This document shows positions 15,092 through 23,565 of a stretch of DNA of 47,120 nt, one piece after another. The stretch covers positions 1 to 47,120 of the IMG/VR virus record IMGVR_UViG_3300018080_000258, one strand, 5' to 3'. The DNA is from a virus. Position 1 is the first letter of the stretch. Each line of letters opens with the position of its first letter. The position numbers were made by a program, and so were the translations under genes. The notes beneath the pieces were generated by a model. That model did no database searches. It was given only the letters and a program-made list of their open reading frames with translations, and was not told where the DNA came from.

Positions 15092-16863
15092 TAGCCAACC
15101 TCTGCCACTTGCTCTAGGGCTGCTAGCGTTGCTCTGCGGTTATCCCGTAGCTCACTCCTCACCCCTTGCCGGAGCTTTTGGATCTGGGGATCGCTAGCGG
15201 AGCCTCCGTTAACGGTTAGGTGGACCTCGCTTTTAAAGATGGCCATGGGTCCGCCTGTACGGCCTCCTAAGCCTCCCCCACGTCCGGGCATGGTAGCCAT
15301 ACCCCCTCCCCCACCAATGCCCGTAGGGATGGCCTTGGAGGCCACGGAAGCGAAGCGTTTAGCCGCTACCATGGCTTCCTCTACATCAAACATCCCTTGA
15401 ACAAGTGGAGTCCCAATCTCTGCCTTAGCTACACGGGAAGGGGAGCCCGGTTTGATAACGGCCTTAGCTGCGTTGATCGCATCCTTTGCCGTTTGCTTTA
15501 CCGCGTCTACCACGGCTTGGGCCCCGTCCTTCACACCCTGGACTAGGCCGTCTATGAAGGCCTTAGCTAAGTCCGCCGCAGCTTGGGCCCACTCTGCGGC
15601 TGTAGAGATCACGGCTTTAATCCCGTCCACAATGGCGCTAACCATCACGAAACCGAGTTGGGAAAAACCTTCCGGAATGTCCTCTACTACGAAGGCAACG
15701 ATCATTGCCCCCACTTGAGAGAAGAATTCCGCGATCGGTCCGGTGCTCTCACCGGAGAAGAACGTAACGATAGACTTACCTAAGGCGTCTAACGAATCGG
15801 CGGACAGCTTCATTACCTTACCCCAATCGCCCTTTTTGATGGCTGAGGTAATATCGGTAATGGCCTTAACTACTCTCTGAGAGGAGCCCTTCCCAAACAA
15901 CTTGTCTAGGAACCTACCTATAAGGGAGTCCCCTCCCTTGAACAGAGTAAGCAGATCATCCACTAGCAGGATCAATAGCGCGATCTTTAGGGCAGGCATT
16001 AGGGCAGCCTTGCCCAGCTTAAGCAAGCTCATACCAAACTTGCCGATCGCCAACTTGGCTAGGACCGCACCCAAGACAATAAGGGCAGCCTTTAGCATCT
16101 CCCCATTGCCTACAAACCTGCTAATGGCTGCCCCTGCCTTGGATAGGCCCAAGACTAGGGAATTGAGCATAGGCAGCACAGCTACAGCTACTCTGCTCTT
16201 GAGGGAGGTCATAGCGATCTCCCATTCCGCAAAACGATCTTGGGCTGCCTCCGCTAACGGAATCAGATCCTTACTGAGTCCTCCTCCGAATTCGTCAAGG
16301 GCCTTAAGGGCTCTGTTTAAACCTTCCTCTCCGTCCTTGAACAAGGGGAGAAGGGCCGCGCCAGATCGGCCCATGAGTTGCTGCGCTAGAGCTACCTTCT
16401 CTGTGGAGTTTTCCAACCCATCTAGGGAGAGCCCTACCTCCCGCATGAGTTGATCACCCGACTTAAGGTTACCGCTAGAGTCCTTGATCTCTACGCCTAG
16501 CATCCTAAAGGCATCGGCAGCTTGCTTAGAGCCTTGGTCTGCTAGGAGGGTGTTCTTTTGGAGCACCCTCATTGACTGGTTAAACTTCTCCCCTTCCACC
16601 CCAGCAAAGCCAGCCGCAGCCTGCCACGATTGCAACTGCTCGGAGCTAAGCCCAAGCTGGGTAGCCGTCTTACCTAGTGCGTCCCCTGCGTCTACGATAT
16701 CGGTAACGAAGTTCTTAATGCCCCTGGCGACTACGCCAGCCCCAAGAGCTACGCCCAAGCCCTGTAGCTTACCGACTACTCCGGCAATCCCCTTGTCCGC
16801 ATCCTTGATGCCTTTGGGGTCTACCTTGAAAGCGAACCGGGCTAGGATCTCTCTTAGTGCCAT
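15091..16863 (-). CDS. Tape measure protein
   Basis: 590 aa. Typical order: helical N-terminus (FKVDPKGIKDADKGIAGVVGKLQGLG), a segment DALGKTATQLGLSSEQLQSWQAAA as in many tape measures, hydrophobic helices near 260-305 (LIVLGAVLAKLAIGKFGMSL, LKIALLILLVDDLLTL), a Gly-rich linker (GIGGGGGMATMPGRGGGLGG) near 525-545, and a basic helical end. At about 1.5 angstrom per residue the tail would be near 90 nm, an estimate from the usual ruler relation. It lies directly after the frameshifted chaperone, as expected. Confidence 0.9.
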   Translation of the reverse strand: MALREILARFAFKVDPKGIKDADKGIAGVVGKLQGLGVALGAGVVARGIKNFVTDIVDAGDALGKTATQLGLSSEQLQSWQAAAGFAGVEGEKFNQSMRVLQKNTLLADQGSKQAADAFRMLGVEIKDSSGNLKSGDQLMREVGLSLDGLENSTEKVALAQQLMGRSGAALLPLFKDGEEGLNRALKALDEFGGGLSKDLIPLAEAAQDRFAEWEIAMTSLKSRVAVAVLPMLNSLVLGLSKAGAAISRFVGNGEMLKAALIVLGAVLAKLAIGKFGMSLLKLGKAALMPALKIALLILLVDDLLTLFKGGDSLIGRFLDKLFGKGSSQRVVKAITDITSAIKKGDWGKVMKLSADSLDALGKSIVTFFSGESTGPIAEFFSQVGAMIVAFVVEDIPEGFSQLGFVMVSAIVDGIKAVISTAAEWAQAAADLAKAFIDGLVQGVKDGAQAVVDAVKQTAKDAINAAKAVIKPGSPSRVAKAEIGTPLVQGMFDVEEAMVAAKRFASVASKAIPTGIGGGGGMATMPGRGGGLGGRTGGPMAIFKSEVHLTVNGGSASDPQIQKLRQGVRSELRDNRRATLAALEQVAEVG

Positions 16864-16872
16864 TGTCTCTCC

Positions 16873-17510
16873 CTAGCCGGAGGTCTTGGACTCCAACTCC
16901 GTTAAGGCGTCTAGAACATCATGTGCATCATACAGATCGTCTAGAGTCCAGCGCTCCTCTATCTCTATCAGAGAAGCGCTGTAGTGCTTAGCGCTGGCGA
17001 CCCTATGGATCGCCCAATCTACGTGGCTTGGGATCCGGACGGAGTGGAGCTTTGCTCCTCCTTTACGGCCGAATCCTGGGGAGGTTGCATGGCTTGCGCT
17101 AAGCCCTTCGCTTCCTCTCCTACTACGGCTAAAAAACTGCCGTAGTTAGCCTCCAAACAGAAGGCTAACCACTGGCTTAGCTCCACGTAGTTTCCCGCAA
17201 AGTGATCGTCAAAGAAGTCCGATAGCTTTGGCTCCTTTGACCCGTACAGACCACCGGTTACCCTGGTCTTTTCTGAGAAGGCATCGCAGAGGTAACCGTA
17301 GTCCTCCTCCGTAATGCTCTCCGTAAGGCCGGTTATAGTCTTGCCTAGGACAACCGCGTCCAGTTTCTCCCCGGCCTCTACGGCTCCCCCTACGGCTACG
17401 CCTAGCATCTTAGCTAGGCGTACCAACATACGGCCTCCCGCCTTAGCTCCGAATTGCTCCACTCTGTAAGTGTGCTCTCCGATAACCTTGCTCTTAGTCT
17501 CAATACCCAT
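16873..17510 (-). CDS. Tail assembly chaperone, -1 frameshift fusion (G-T type)
   Basis: Predicted 212-aa product. It begins with the first 127 codons of 17019-17510. Ribosomes then slip -1 on UUUUUUA (minus-strand 17136 to 17130) and read 85 more residues to a TAG at 16873-16875. The second frame has no start of its own. It encodes a plausible protein tail (VDWAIHRVASAKHY, IEERWTLDDLYDAHDVLDAL) that matches the style of T-domains in other phages. Location right before the tape measure gene is the classic place for this arrangement. Function: both products load the tape measure and tube during assembly and are absent from mature virions, as known for lambda G/GT. Confidence 0.82.
17019..17510 (-). 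CDS. Tail assembly chaperone, unshifted product (G type)
   Basis: 163 aa read in the zero frame to TAG at 17019-17021. Features: beta/alpha N-terminus (IGEHTYRVEQFGAKAGGRMLVRLAKMLG), ITEEDYGYLCDAF, and FFDDHFAGNYVELSQWLAFCLEANYGSF, the conserved end of this family. The last ~35 residues after the slip site are polar and low-complexity. It follows the tube-region genes and precedes the tape measure. A GTTTAAAC lies 23 nt upstream of the ATG. Confidence 0.85.
   Translation of the reverse strand: MGIETKSKVIGEHTYRVEQFGAKAGGRMLVRLAKMLGVAVGGAVEAGEKLDAVVLGKTITGLTESITEEDYGYLCDAFSEKTRVTGGLYGSKEPKLSDFFDDHFAGNYVELSQWLAFCLEANYGSFLAVVGEEAKGLAQAMQPPQDSAVKEEQSSTPSGSQAT
17130..17136 (-). promoter_or_regulatory. 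Programmed -1 ribosomal frameshift site
   Basis: On the minus strand the zero frame reads AGT TTT TTA GCC, so the heptamer U UUU UUA has the canonical X XXY YYZ phase. It is the same heptamer used by HIV-1 gag-pol. A -1 slip enters an 85-codon open frame ending at 16873. The downstream G/C-rich sequence could form a stimulatory structure, which I did not fold. Confidence 0.85.
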
Positions 17511-17543
17511 TGGGTCCCTATCTATGTTGAGAGTTTAAACAGG

Positions 17544-18158
17544 CTAGATGTAGAGGATAACGATACGGCAAGCTCCGGCCGTAAGGTTAACCACATTGTC
17601 ACCCGTTGCGGTAAACACAACCCCCGGAGTCCGGGCAGCTGCGTTACCGGTAATGAGCTTGTGAGGGGCAATGCCCAGCGGATGATCTGCGGCCTCTCCG
17701 TCTACGGCTGCGGAGAAGAGATCGCAGCCGTCTACCATAGCGTCCGGATCTCCCGGGACTCCCACGTCCGCAACCAAAGCGGAAACGGACCCCCCAGAGA
17801 AGGGGGTAGTAAGACCCATACGGACTCCAACGGGATAGGATCCCTCTGGCAATGCGTCCGCAAAGGGGATGGTTTCCGTAACGGCTGCGGCCGTAAGGTC
17901 TGCGTGGCCTACGTCCAAGACGGCTACCTTGGGCAGGCCTGCCGCAGCTGCGTCCCCAGCATAGGCCGGGAGCTTACCGACCAAGACGGCTTGTTGTACG
18001 GGAAGCCCTCCCCGGTTTCCGGTTTCGTAGTCCACGTCCGTAACAACGAAACCCGCTGCCTCCAAGACCTCGATAGCCGCATTGATTGCGTCCGCAGCTG
18101 CGGACTCTGAAAGCTTGTCGATATCAACGACAGCCGTCCTAGAATTCGTAGTAGCCAT
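17544..18158 (-). CDS. Structural protein between tube and chaperone, unknown
   Basis: 204 aa. Residues ~85-145 contain a pattern seen in small phage structural proteins: HADLTAAAVTETIPFADAL, PVGVRMGLTTPFSGGSVSAL, then DPDAMVDGCDLFSAAVDG. The N-terminal ~60 residues are helical then beta. Trimeric beta-sandwich decoration or minor tail function is possible. SD AGAGGAAAG precedes the ATG at 18156-18158. No firm family assignment. Confidence 0.7.
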   Translation of the reverse strand: MATTNSRTAVVDIDKLSESAAADAINAAIEVLEAAGFVVTDVDYETGNRGGLPVQQAVLVGKLPAYAGDAAAAGLPKVAVLDVGHADLTAAAVTETIPFADALPEGSYPVGVRMGLTTPFSGGSVSALVADVGVPGDPDAMVDGCDLFSAAVDGEAADHPLGIAPHKLITGNAAARTPGVVFTATGDNVVNLTAGACRIVILYI

Positions 18159-18200
18159 ATTACTTAGCTTTCCTCTTAGACCTAGTAGGTGTGTTAAGGG

Positions 18201-18632
18201 CTAGTTGCCCCCGTCGAAACGTTCCGCATTAGCTACGCGCAAAGTCCACTCCCTAGAAGTAGGCTCGCGATCGTAGGAGATATCCGGGGGCTTGGAGATC
18301 CAAGCTTCCGCAGCTGCGAATAGCTGCGTCCCTTGCCTATCACGGATGAGGATGGGAGCTACCCCAGCCCCATTGCCAGCCAACCGATCCAGGTTACTCA
18401 GAGCAGAGAGCTTAGCGTTACCGTCGGATGACTGCATAAGGAGGATCGTAACCGTGGTCCGCCGATCATTGGTCTTTGCCCGGGTAACCTCTCCGTCCGT
18501 TCCGGCCTTATCTACGAAGTCCTCCGTCTCTTGCTCTACGCGGCAAAACTCCCCATCCGCATAGCCGGAATCAATGTCCAGCCCCGCAAAGTTGATCGTA
18601 ACCTCGTTAGCGTCATATACCTTGAAACCCAT
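18201..18632 (-). CDS. Tail tube protein, DUF3277 family
   Basis: 143 aa. The opening FKVYDANEVTINFAGLDIDSGYADGEFCRVEQ and the block GTDGEVTRAKTNDRRTTVTILLMQSS match the DUF3277 tube family of short myoviruses, which form hexameric rings inside the sheath. The gene follows the sheath gene directly in transcription order, the standard sheath-tube pair. AAGGAAGGA serves as ribosome site. Confidence 0.87.
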   Translation of the reverse strand: MGFKVYDANEVTINFAGLDIDSGYADGEFCRVEQETEDFVDKAGTDGEVTRAKTNDRRTTVTILLMQSSDGNAKLSALSNLDRLAGNGAGVAPILIRDRQGTQLFAAAEAWISKPPDISYDREPTSREWTLRVANAERFDGGN

Positions 18633-18648
18633 TGTGCTAGGTCCTTCC

Positions 18649-19974
18649 TTAGACGCTAAGCGTCCCGTTGATAACTAGCTTGTGGATCGCTCCGGCTAGC
18701 GTCGCTTGGAATTCGATATCCGGGAGGATACGGCTAGCCTTATCGGCTGCGTCAATGTCCGCAACCAAGGGGGCCGTTACCGTTGGGGCCGGATCTGCCG
18801 CAAGGCCCCCAGCTGTGATCCCTTGTTGGAGCTGTGCCAGGATAGCCCCTCGCATGAGGTCTACCCCCGCATCGGTGTAGGGGATCTTTTCATTGTTCAC
18901 GAGGATCCCAAAGATCCGTTCCTTGATTCTGGCGTCTAGCCAATCAATGAAACGGGTAATGTCGATAAACTCCCCGGAGGCCGTAGTGCCGTAGCGGGTA
19001 ACAGGGACGCTAGCCACAAGGGTGTAGTGGTTAGCGTTCTTCCCCTCGATAGCGGAGAGATGGGCCCCCGTTAGGGCTGTGTCTACGGTTACCCCTGCCA
19101 AGCTCTTGTAAGACCAAGTGGAGCTGCCCGGATCGCTGGGGAGTCTCTGGCCTGCCCATCCGGCTGCGGCAAAGTTGAGAAGCTTTGCCATGCTATAGAT
19201 AAGAGCTGTCCTAGCATAGTTGTTGAGTTGGAGATCGGAGGCCACGTCATCCGTAACTGATACGTCAATGACTCCGTGATCCATGCTGTTACAAACGAAT
19301 ATCTTTTTGCGCGCCTCAATCCAGGCTGCCGCAGCTGCGATCTCTGCCTCCGAGTTGGAGTCTAGGAGTAGGCAGTACCATCCGTCTGCGTCCGCACCCT
19401 CGATAGCCGCAAGGTCCGTAGCAATGCCAGGGTCCAACGTCACATCTTGGAAGGTGAAGTTATCCGGCTCGTCAAAGCCATCATAATCCACCAATGTCCC
19501 GGCCGTATCTGTGGTAACCGTTACGTGGGTAGTGTCATCCGTAGCGGTCACTCCGGAGATCGCATCCACCAAAGCCTGCAATGCAGTAACGATTGAAGCA
19601 ACGGTAGCGGCTGCCAAGACGGTGTAGGAGATCGGGGTTACGGTAGACCCTACCGTAACGTTAAAGTTATAGACGTAATCCTCCGTGGTATTGATCGGAG
19701 TGATCTTTACGATCTGGGTATAGGGAAGGTTCCTCTTACCCACCTTGAGAGAGTTGGGCTTTGGGTTTTGGCTAAAGACCTTGGTAGCGATAATGACTGC
19801 CAGATCCGCAGCTACGAAACCATCATCGGTCATAGCCGAAAGTTTGGTGTACTCCCGGACGAGATCCGGAAACACAGAGTGAACGGTAGCGATTAGGGGA
19901 ACACCAAACCCAAGCCGGCTAGGCGTAGTGGTCTGGGCCGTAATCGTGACATTGACGATATCCTCTAGTGACAT
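18649..19974 (-). CDS. Tail sheath protein, DUF3383 family
   Basis: 441 aa. The start LEDIVNVTITAQTTTPSRLGFGVPLIA and the C-terminal LARGAIL-like core (VDLMRGAILAQLQQGITAGG), ending in ATLAGAIHKLVINGTL, match the DUF3383 sheath family. The sheath contracts to drive the tube through the envelope and shows the phage to be a myovirus. AGGAG lies upstream of the ATG. Followed by the tube gene 16 nt later. Confidence 0.9.
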   Translation of the reverse strand: MSLEDIVNVTITAQTTTPSRLGFGVPLIATVHSVFPDLVREYTKLSAMTDDGFVAADLAVIIATKVFSQNPKPNSLKVGKRNLPYTQIVKITPINTTEDYVYNFNVTVGSTVTPISYTVLAAATVASIVTALQALVDAISGVTATDDTTHVTVTTDTAGTLVDYDGFDEPDNFTFQDVTLDPGIATDLAAIEGADADGWYCLLLDSNSEAEIAAAAAWIEARKKIFVCNSMDHGVIDVSVTDDVASDLQLNNYARTALIYSMAKLLNFAAAGWAGQRLPSDPGSSTWSYKSLAGVTVDTALTGAHLSAIEGKNANHYTLVASVPVTRYGTTASGEFIDITRFIDWLDARIKERIFGILVNNEKIPYTDAGVDLMRGAILAQLQQGITAGGLAADPAPTVTAPLVADIDAADKASRILPDIEFQATLAGAIHKLVINGTLSV

Positions 19975-19986
19975 TCTTATAGGCTC

Positions 19987-20550
19987 CTAGCACGGAGGGT
20001 TAAAGGTTCCCTCTGGATCCTCTACGGTTTCTATCCAAGTGGTTTTGACTGGATCGTCTATGCACGATACAGCGTTTAGCTCTAGGTCTAGTTGGGCTAC
20101 GGAAGTAACCCGATCGTCAAAGTCTAAGCGCTCCGTTAGGCTAGACACCGGGAAGTCTATCGCATCCCCGGCCCACTTTACGGACAGCTCTACGGCTCTT
20201 AGCGCTGCCTTAGAGCTAGGGAAGCTAAGGCCAGTCCGGACCCTACAGATCCCATTGTAGGCAAAACGATCGTCATCCTGCCGATAGCTCTCTACCCTAA
20301 CGTCAAACTTAACCAACCGGAGGCCAGCCGCAGAGAAGGTGATACCGGTCCCGGTAGGATCTCCGGCAGCATCGTAGCTAGACCTAATGTCATCGTTACC
20401 CAGACCCTTGGTAAGCCTTACGTGCAGTAGGCAGATAGCTTGTTGCTTGGGGTCCGCTAGCGGACGTGGCTTGTCTCGCCAATAGGTCTTAAGTCCCGAT
20501 AGGCTACAGAAGAGATCCTCTAAGGCCGGTCGTATGGTCGCCCAATCCAC
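19987..20550 (-). CDS. Neck / tail terminator-like protein
   Basis: 187 aa from GTG 20548-20550 with AAGGTCAAG upstream. Start MDWATIRPALEDLFCSLSGLKTYWRDKPRPL and the beta core GLRLVKFDVRVESYRQDDDRFA resemble LIC_12616-type or tail completion proteins placed immediately before sheath genes. Such proteins cap the tail tube and sheath at the neck. The assignment rests on pattern and order. Confidence 0.65.
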   Translation of the reverse strand: MDWATIRPALEDLFCSLSGLKTYWRDKPRPLADPKQQAICLLHVRLTKGLGNDDIRSSYDAAGDPTGTGITFSAAGLRLVKFDVRVESYRQDDDRFAYNGICRVRTGLSFPSSKAALRAVELSVKWAGDAIDFPVSSLTERLDFDDRVTSVAQLDLELNAVSCIDDPVKTTWIETVEDPEGTFNPPC

Positions 20551-20551
20551 G

Positions 20552-21004
20552 TTACTTGACCTTGTGCTTAATGGCAGACTTTAGGTGGCCAGTGTCGATT
20601 AGCGGAGTAGAGGAACCCTTACGCGCAATGGTTGCGGGATCGTTTGCTGGGGGAATCCCTCCAACGATCTTGGCCTGGACCTCTCCAACGAAGCGGAGGC
20701 CCAGACGTTCTAGCGCTTGCTCTTGGGTAGTGGTCCCCTTGTATACCCCAACCTCTGCCTTAGTCATCATGTCCGCTATGTCTGCCTCTTTCTCATCAAA
20801 CCAGGATCGCAGAAAGGATCGCTCCGGATTGTTCCCCATTCCGAATTCGTGAAAGCCTCCAACGGCAGCAACGGACAAGCCACCGGTAGACCCTGCGTCA
20901 TCATGGATCCCAACGGTAAGGATAGCGGCCTTACGGCTCATCTTCCCAATCCGCCTAACCAAGGACTTATATCCCCGGTCCCGATCTGTGATCCTGGTAG
21001 GCAC
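20552..21004 (-). CDS. Neck / tail completion protein, HK97 gp10- or Mu G-like
   Basis: 150 aa from GTG 21002-21004. It contains TVGIHDDAGS, GGFHEFGMGNNPERSFLRSWFD and PLIDTGHLKSAIKHKV; the 'HEFG...PERSFLR' and 'LIDTGHL' boxes are hallmarks of head-tail joining proteins of this group. The start codon abuts a GTTTAAAC (21005-21012) with no gap, and that octamer also holds the TAA of the upstream gene. Confidence 0.82.
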   Translation of the reverse strand: MPTRITDRDRGYKSLVRRIGKMSRKAAILTVGIHDDAGSTGGLSVAAVGGFHEFGMGNNPERSFLRSWFDEKEADIADMMTKAEVGVYKGTTTQEQALERLGLRFVGEVQAKIVGGIPPANDPATIARKGSSTPLIDTGHLKSAIKHKVK

Positions 21005-21006
21005 GT

Positions 21007-21288
21007 TTAAACCACTCGAAACCCTGCGGCTACTTCGTTAACAAGCTCCTTAAAGCGTTGCTGGTAGACCGTGGATCCTTCCTTAGAGACTAACCTAGCC
21101 ATCTTCCCGAATTGCCCGGACGCTAGGATATGGGCAGCCAACCACTCAATCCCTACGTCTGTCTTGTCTCTCCAGACCTCAGAGTCTACCCGGGAGGTAG
21201 CTTGGGCGATGGCTCCCCGGATCATCTCCGGTGTAGCAGGCTCGAATTCCGGGAAGCGCTCCCGGAAGGTGTCCACGTCTACAGCCAT
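21007..21288 (-). CDS. Head-tail connector, DUF4054 family
   Basis: 93 aa. The sequence VDTFRERFPEFEPATPEMIRGAI, VGIEWLAAHILA and STVYQQRFKELVNEV match the DUF4054 small helical adaptor, which binds under the portal. Genes on both sides are head and neck genes. Its TAA at 21007-21009 lies within GTTTAAAC. Confidence 0.85.
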   Translation of the reverse strand: MAVDVDTFRERFPEFEPATPEMIRGAIAQATSRVDSEVWRDKTDVGIEWLAAHILASGQFGKMARLVSKEGSTVYQQRFKELVNEVAAGFRVV

Positions 21289-21291
21289 TGC

Positions 21292-21921
21292 CTATCCCTC
21301 TGAGGGCTCCTCTGTGGGCGTTTCGGAGTCCGGGGTGTCCTCTTGGTCCCCAGCTGCCTCCAACTCCCCCATACGCCTATCAATGGCGCTACGGACGGTA
21401 GAGCGATCCTCCGAGTCATACCAAGCCGTAAGGATCTTGGGGTCCGTCTCTTGATTCACCTTGGGCACAGCCAAGCGAACCGGGATATTGCTAAGGCCCT
21501 TGTCCTCCCCCATGCGGGTCTGTAGGCGCTTAGCGTCTGCGTCCGCCTTCTCTTGGACCTTCTTAGCCTTGAGCTGTCCTAGAGCCGTCTGGAGTACGGC
21601 CTTCCACGTTTCCGGGGTGGACCGATCGTCTAGCATCTCTTGGACCTCAAAGTCCTCTGCATGAGCTACCAGATCCTCCAAGGCTGGGGGCTTGGTTGGG
21701 TCCGGCATATCTGCCTTAAGGTCTACCTCAACCATTGGCTTACCGGCCTTTTTGATCCGGGCCTTAAGCCAGCGCTTAACCATAAAGTTTTCTTTGACCT
21801 CGTTCCAATAGTCGAGGTCTAGAGGGTTCTTCCCGGGTAGCCAAACTTGGGGAGGCATACCAACCTCCGGGGCATTGGGTCCGTGGATAAGGGTTTCCGT
21901 ATTGTTAAACAGAATCGGCAT
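21292..21921 (-). CDS. Head-region protein, unknown
   Basis: 209 aa between major capsid and connector genes. The N-terminus (PILFNNTETLIHGPNAPEVGMPPQVWLPGKN) is followed by long charged helices (LQTALGQLKAKKVQEKADAD) and an acidic, probably disordered C-terminus (DQEDTPDSETPTEEPSEG). It could be a head completion or assembly protein; no family recognised. It starts about 100 nt after the capsid gene ends, and a GTTTAAAC lies in that gap (21993-22000). Confidence 0.6.
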   Translation of the reverse strand: MPILFNNTETLIHGPNAPEVGMPPQVWLPGKNPLDLDYWNEVKENFMVKRWLKARIKKAGKPMVEVDLKADMPDPTKPPALEDLVAHAEDFEVQEMLDDRSTPETWKAVLQTALGQLKAKKVQEKADADAKRLQTRMGEDKGLSNIPVRLAVPKVNQETDPKILTAWYDSEDRSTVRSAIDRRMGELEAAGDQEDTPDSETPTEEPSEG

Positions 21922-22020
21922 TGTGTTTTCCTCCGTACTTACCCCAAAAGCCCTAGGCCTCCGGAGAGGCTCTAGGGCTGGGGCTCTAGGGCGTTTAAAC
22001 CCTATCGGTTTCTGGTGGCG

Positions 22021-23001
22021 CTACTCTCCGGTCCCATCCATGAAAGCGCAAGCCAGCGGATAGTGGATCTTAACTCCACCCTTACGGCTATGGCAGGGGA
22101 TCACGAATTCGAGATTGCGAGCCTGTGGCGGGAGTTGCTCGAATTCCTGCGGGATCACCATCTGGAGAACCTCCGGATCTCTGCGGTAGGCAACGATCCG
22201 GGTAACCCCTGCGGCCCCTGCGTCGGTAAGCTTGGTCCAAGAGTCAATGCTCTGGATATAGGGGTTGTTGTCTAGGAAGAACCTAAGGATCGTCTTATCC
22301 GCATCCCCGGTAGCGGACATTGGAGCCGTATTGATAAGCTGGAAAGAGGCTTGATCCAGGATCAACGTATCCGGCTTTTCCACGTCCAAGGTAACAGTAA
22401 TGATACTGTTAACTAGCTTGTTCAGATCCGCGATGATCTCCAAGGCCGTAGCGCTGGACCAAGGTGCATTGTCCGGAGCTACCGTGGGAATGTTCGTATT
22501 GTTGAGGAAGCCCGGCAGCCCTGCGGCAGCATCGCCAAAAGCACCGATCTGGTCGATCGCTTGCTCGTGCGCTCTACGTGCCATGGTTGCCCTACGGGTT
22601 TCAAGACTGGCCCCGGACATTGCGGCCCGTCGCACGTCTTGAATAGAGAAGCCATAGGCGTTACCCAGGCTCTTGACCGGAGCGGTAAACTCCTTAGCCT
22701 GCACATCCACCCTAGGAAGATCATCGCCGTAGTTAGCGATAATCTTAGCCTCCCCAAACATATCCCATTGCTGATAGGTGTAGCTATCAGCGCCGGAAGG
22801 AACGGAGCTATCCACCGGGATAAACTCACGGGCCCTAAGGGCTGCGTGCTTAATGTCGTATGTCGTGGCGTAGACATACTCCAATTGACGCGCAAAGGCT
22901 GCCGTCTCTCCGGTGTCTTGCCGGAGGCCGTTATCGTCTGTGTCGAGGTTGATCCCCAGCTGCGATGCAACGTGGCGAACAAGTGCTAGATTGAGTCCCA
23001 T
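22021..23001 (-). CDS. Major capsid protein, DUF2184 (HK97-like fold)
   Basis: 326 aa. The order of blocks matches the DUF2184 capsid group: AFARQLEYVYATTYDIKHAAL, AREFIPVDSSVPSGADSYTYQQWDM, GFSIQDVRRAAMSGASLETRRA, ILDQASFQLINTA, and the C-terminal HYPLACAFMDGTGE. No separate N-terminal delta domain is apparent, in line with a separate scaffold from the gene upstream. A strong AAGGAGA ribosome site fits high expression. Confidence 0.92.
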   Translation of the reverse strand: MGLNLALVRHVASQLGINLDTDDNGLRQDTGETAAFARQLEYVYATTYDIKHAALRAREFIPVDSSVPSGADSYTYQQWDMFGEAKIIANYGDDLPRVDVQAKEFTAPVKSLGNAYGFSIQDVRRAAMSGASLETRRATMARRAHEQAIDQIGAFGDAAAGLPGFLNNTNIPTVAPDNAPWSSATALEIIADLNKLVNSIITVTLDVEKPDTLILDQASFQLINTAPMSATGDADKTILRFFLDNNPYIQSIDSWTKLTDAGAAGVTRIVAYRRDPEVLQMVIPQEFEQLPPQARNLEFVIPCHSRKGGVKIHYPLACAFMDGTGE

Positions 23002-23013
23002 CGTAGTCTCTCC

Positions 23014-23550
23014 TTAGGCGTTAGGATGGTTGATCTCAACCATGGCAACGGTCATTGACACGCCGTTAATGCTAACCGTATGGGCAGCCGTAACGAAGCG
23101 ACAGTTAGAGATCGCAGCTGCGGCAGCCGTATCCGCATCCATGCGGAAGGCCCCCAGCTGAGTCCCGGTCCCGGAGGTATGCCGGACGTAGCATTGGGCT
23201 CCGGCCTCTACCGTTACATCATCCTCCGCAATGACCCACACTCGGCCCCTGCGGAGAACCGGAACGGCCTCCTCATCATCGTATTCATTATCCCCGGCAT
23301 TGGTGCCAGGCTCCTTAGAGGCATCGTAGAGAGTGATCCCCAGGAGATGATCGTCCGTAAGGTCCGCCGCAGCCGTAGGCAACAGGCATTGGGTTTCCTC
23401 ATCGGTGGCCCCATCACGGGTAACCATGACTCCGGCCGGGATACCGGCAGCCAACTCCACCAATCGGGAAATCGTTAGCTTGTCGGCCCCTGCGTCTGCC
23501 AGCATACCCCTACGGGCTACGGCTGCGTTGATTGCATAACTGAGTTGCAT
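23014..23550 (-). CDS. Capsid cement / decoration protein
   Basis: 178 aa. An N-terminal segment (NAAVARRGMLADAGADKLTISRL) is followed by a beta-barrel pattern (LLGITLYDASKE, VPVLRRGRVWVIAEDDVTVEAGAQCYVRHT) as in DUF2190-like cement proteins. Position between scaffold/protease and major capsid genes is the usual slot for capsid stabilising proteins. AGGTAGAGG precedes the ATG. Confidence 0.75.
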   Translation of the reverse strand: MQLSYAINAAVARRGMLADAGADKLTISRLVELAAGIPAGVMVTRDGATDEETQCLLPTAAADLTDDHLLGITLYDASKEPGTNAGDNEYDDEEAVPVLRRGRVWVIAEDDVTVEAGAQCYVRHTSGTGTQLGAFRMDADTAAAAAISNCRFVTAAHTVSINGVSMTVAMVEINHPNA

Positions 23551-23565
23551 AGTGGAACCTCTACC

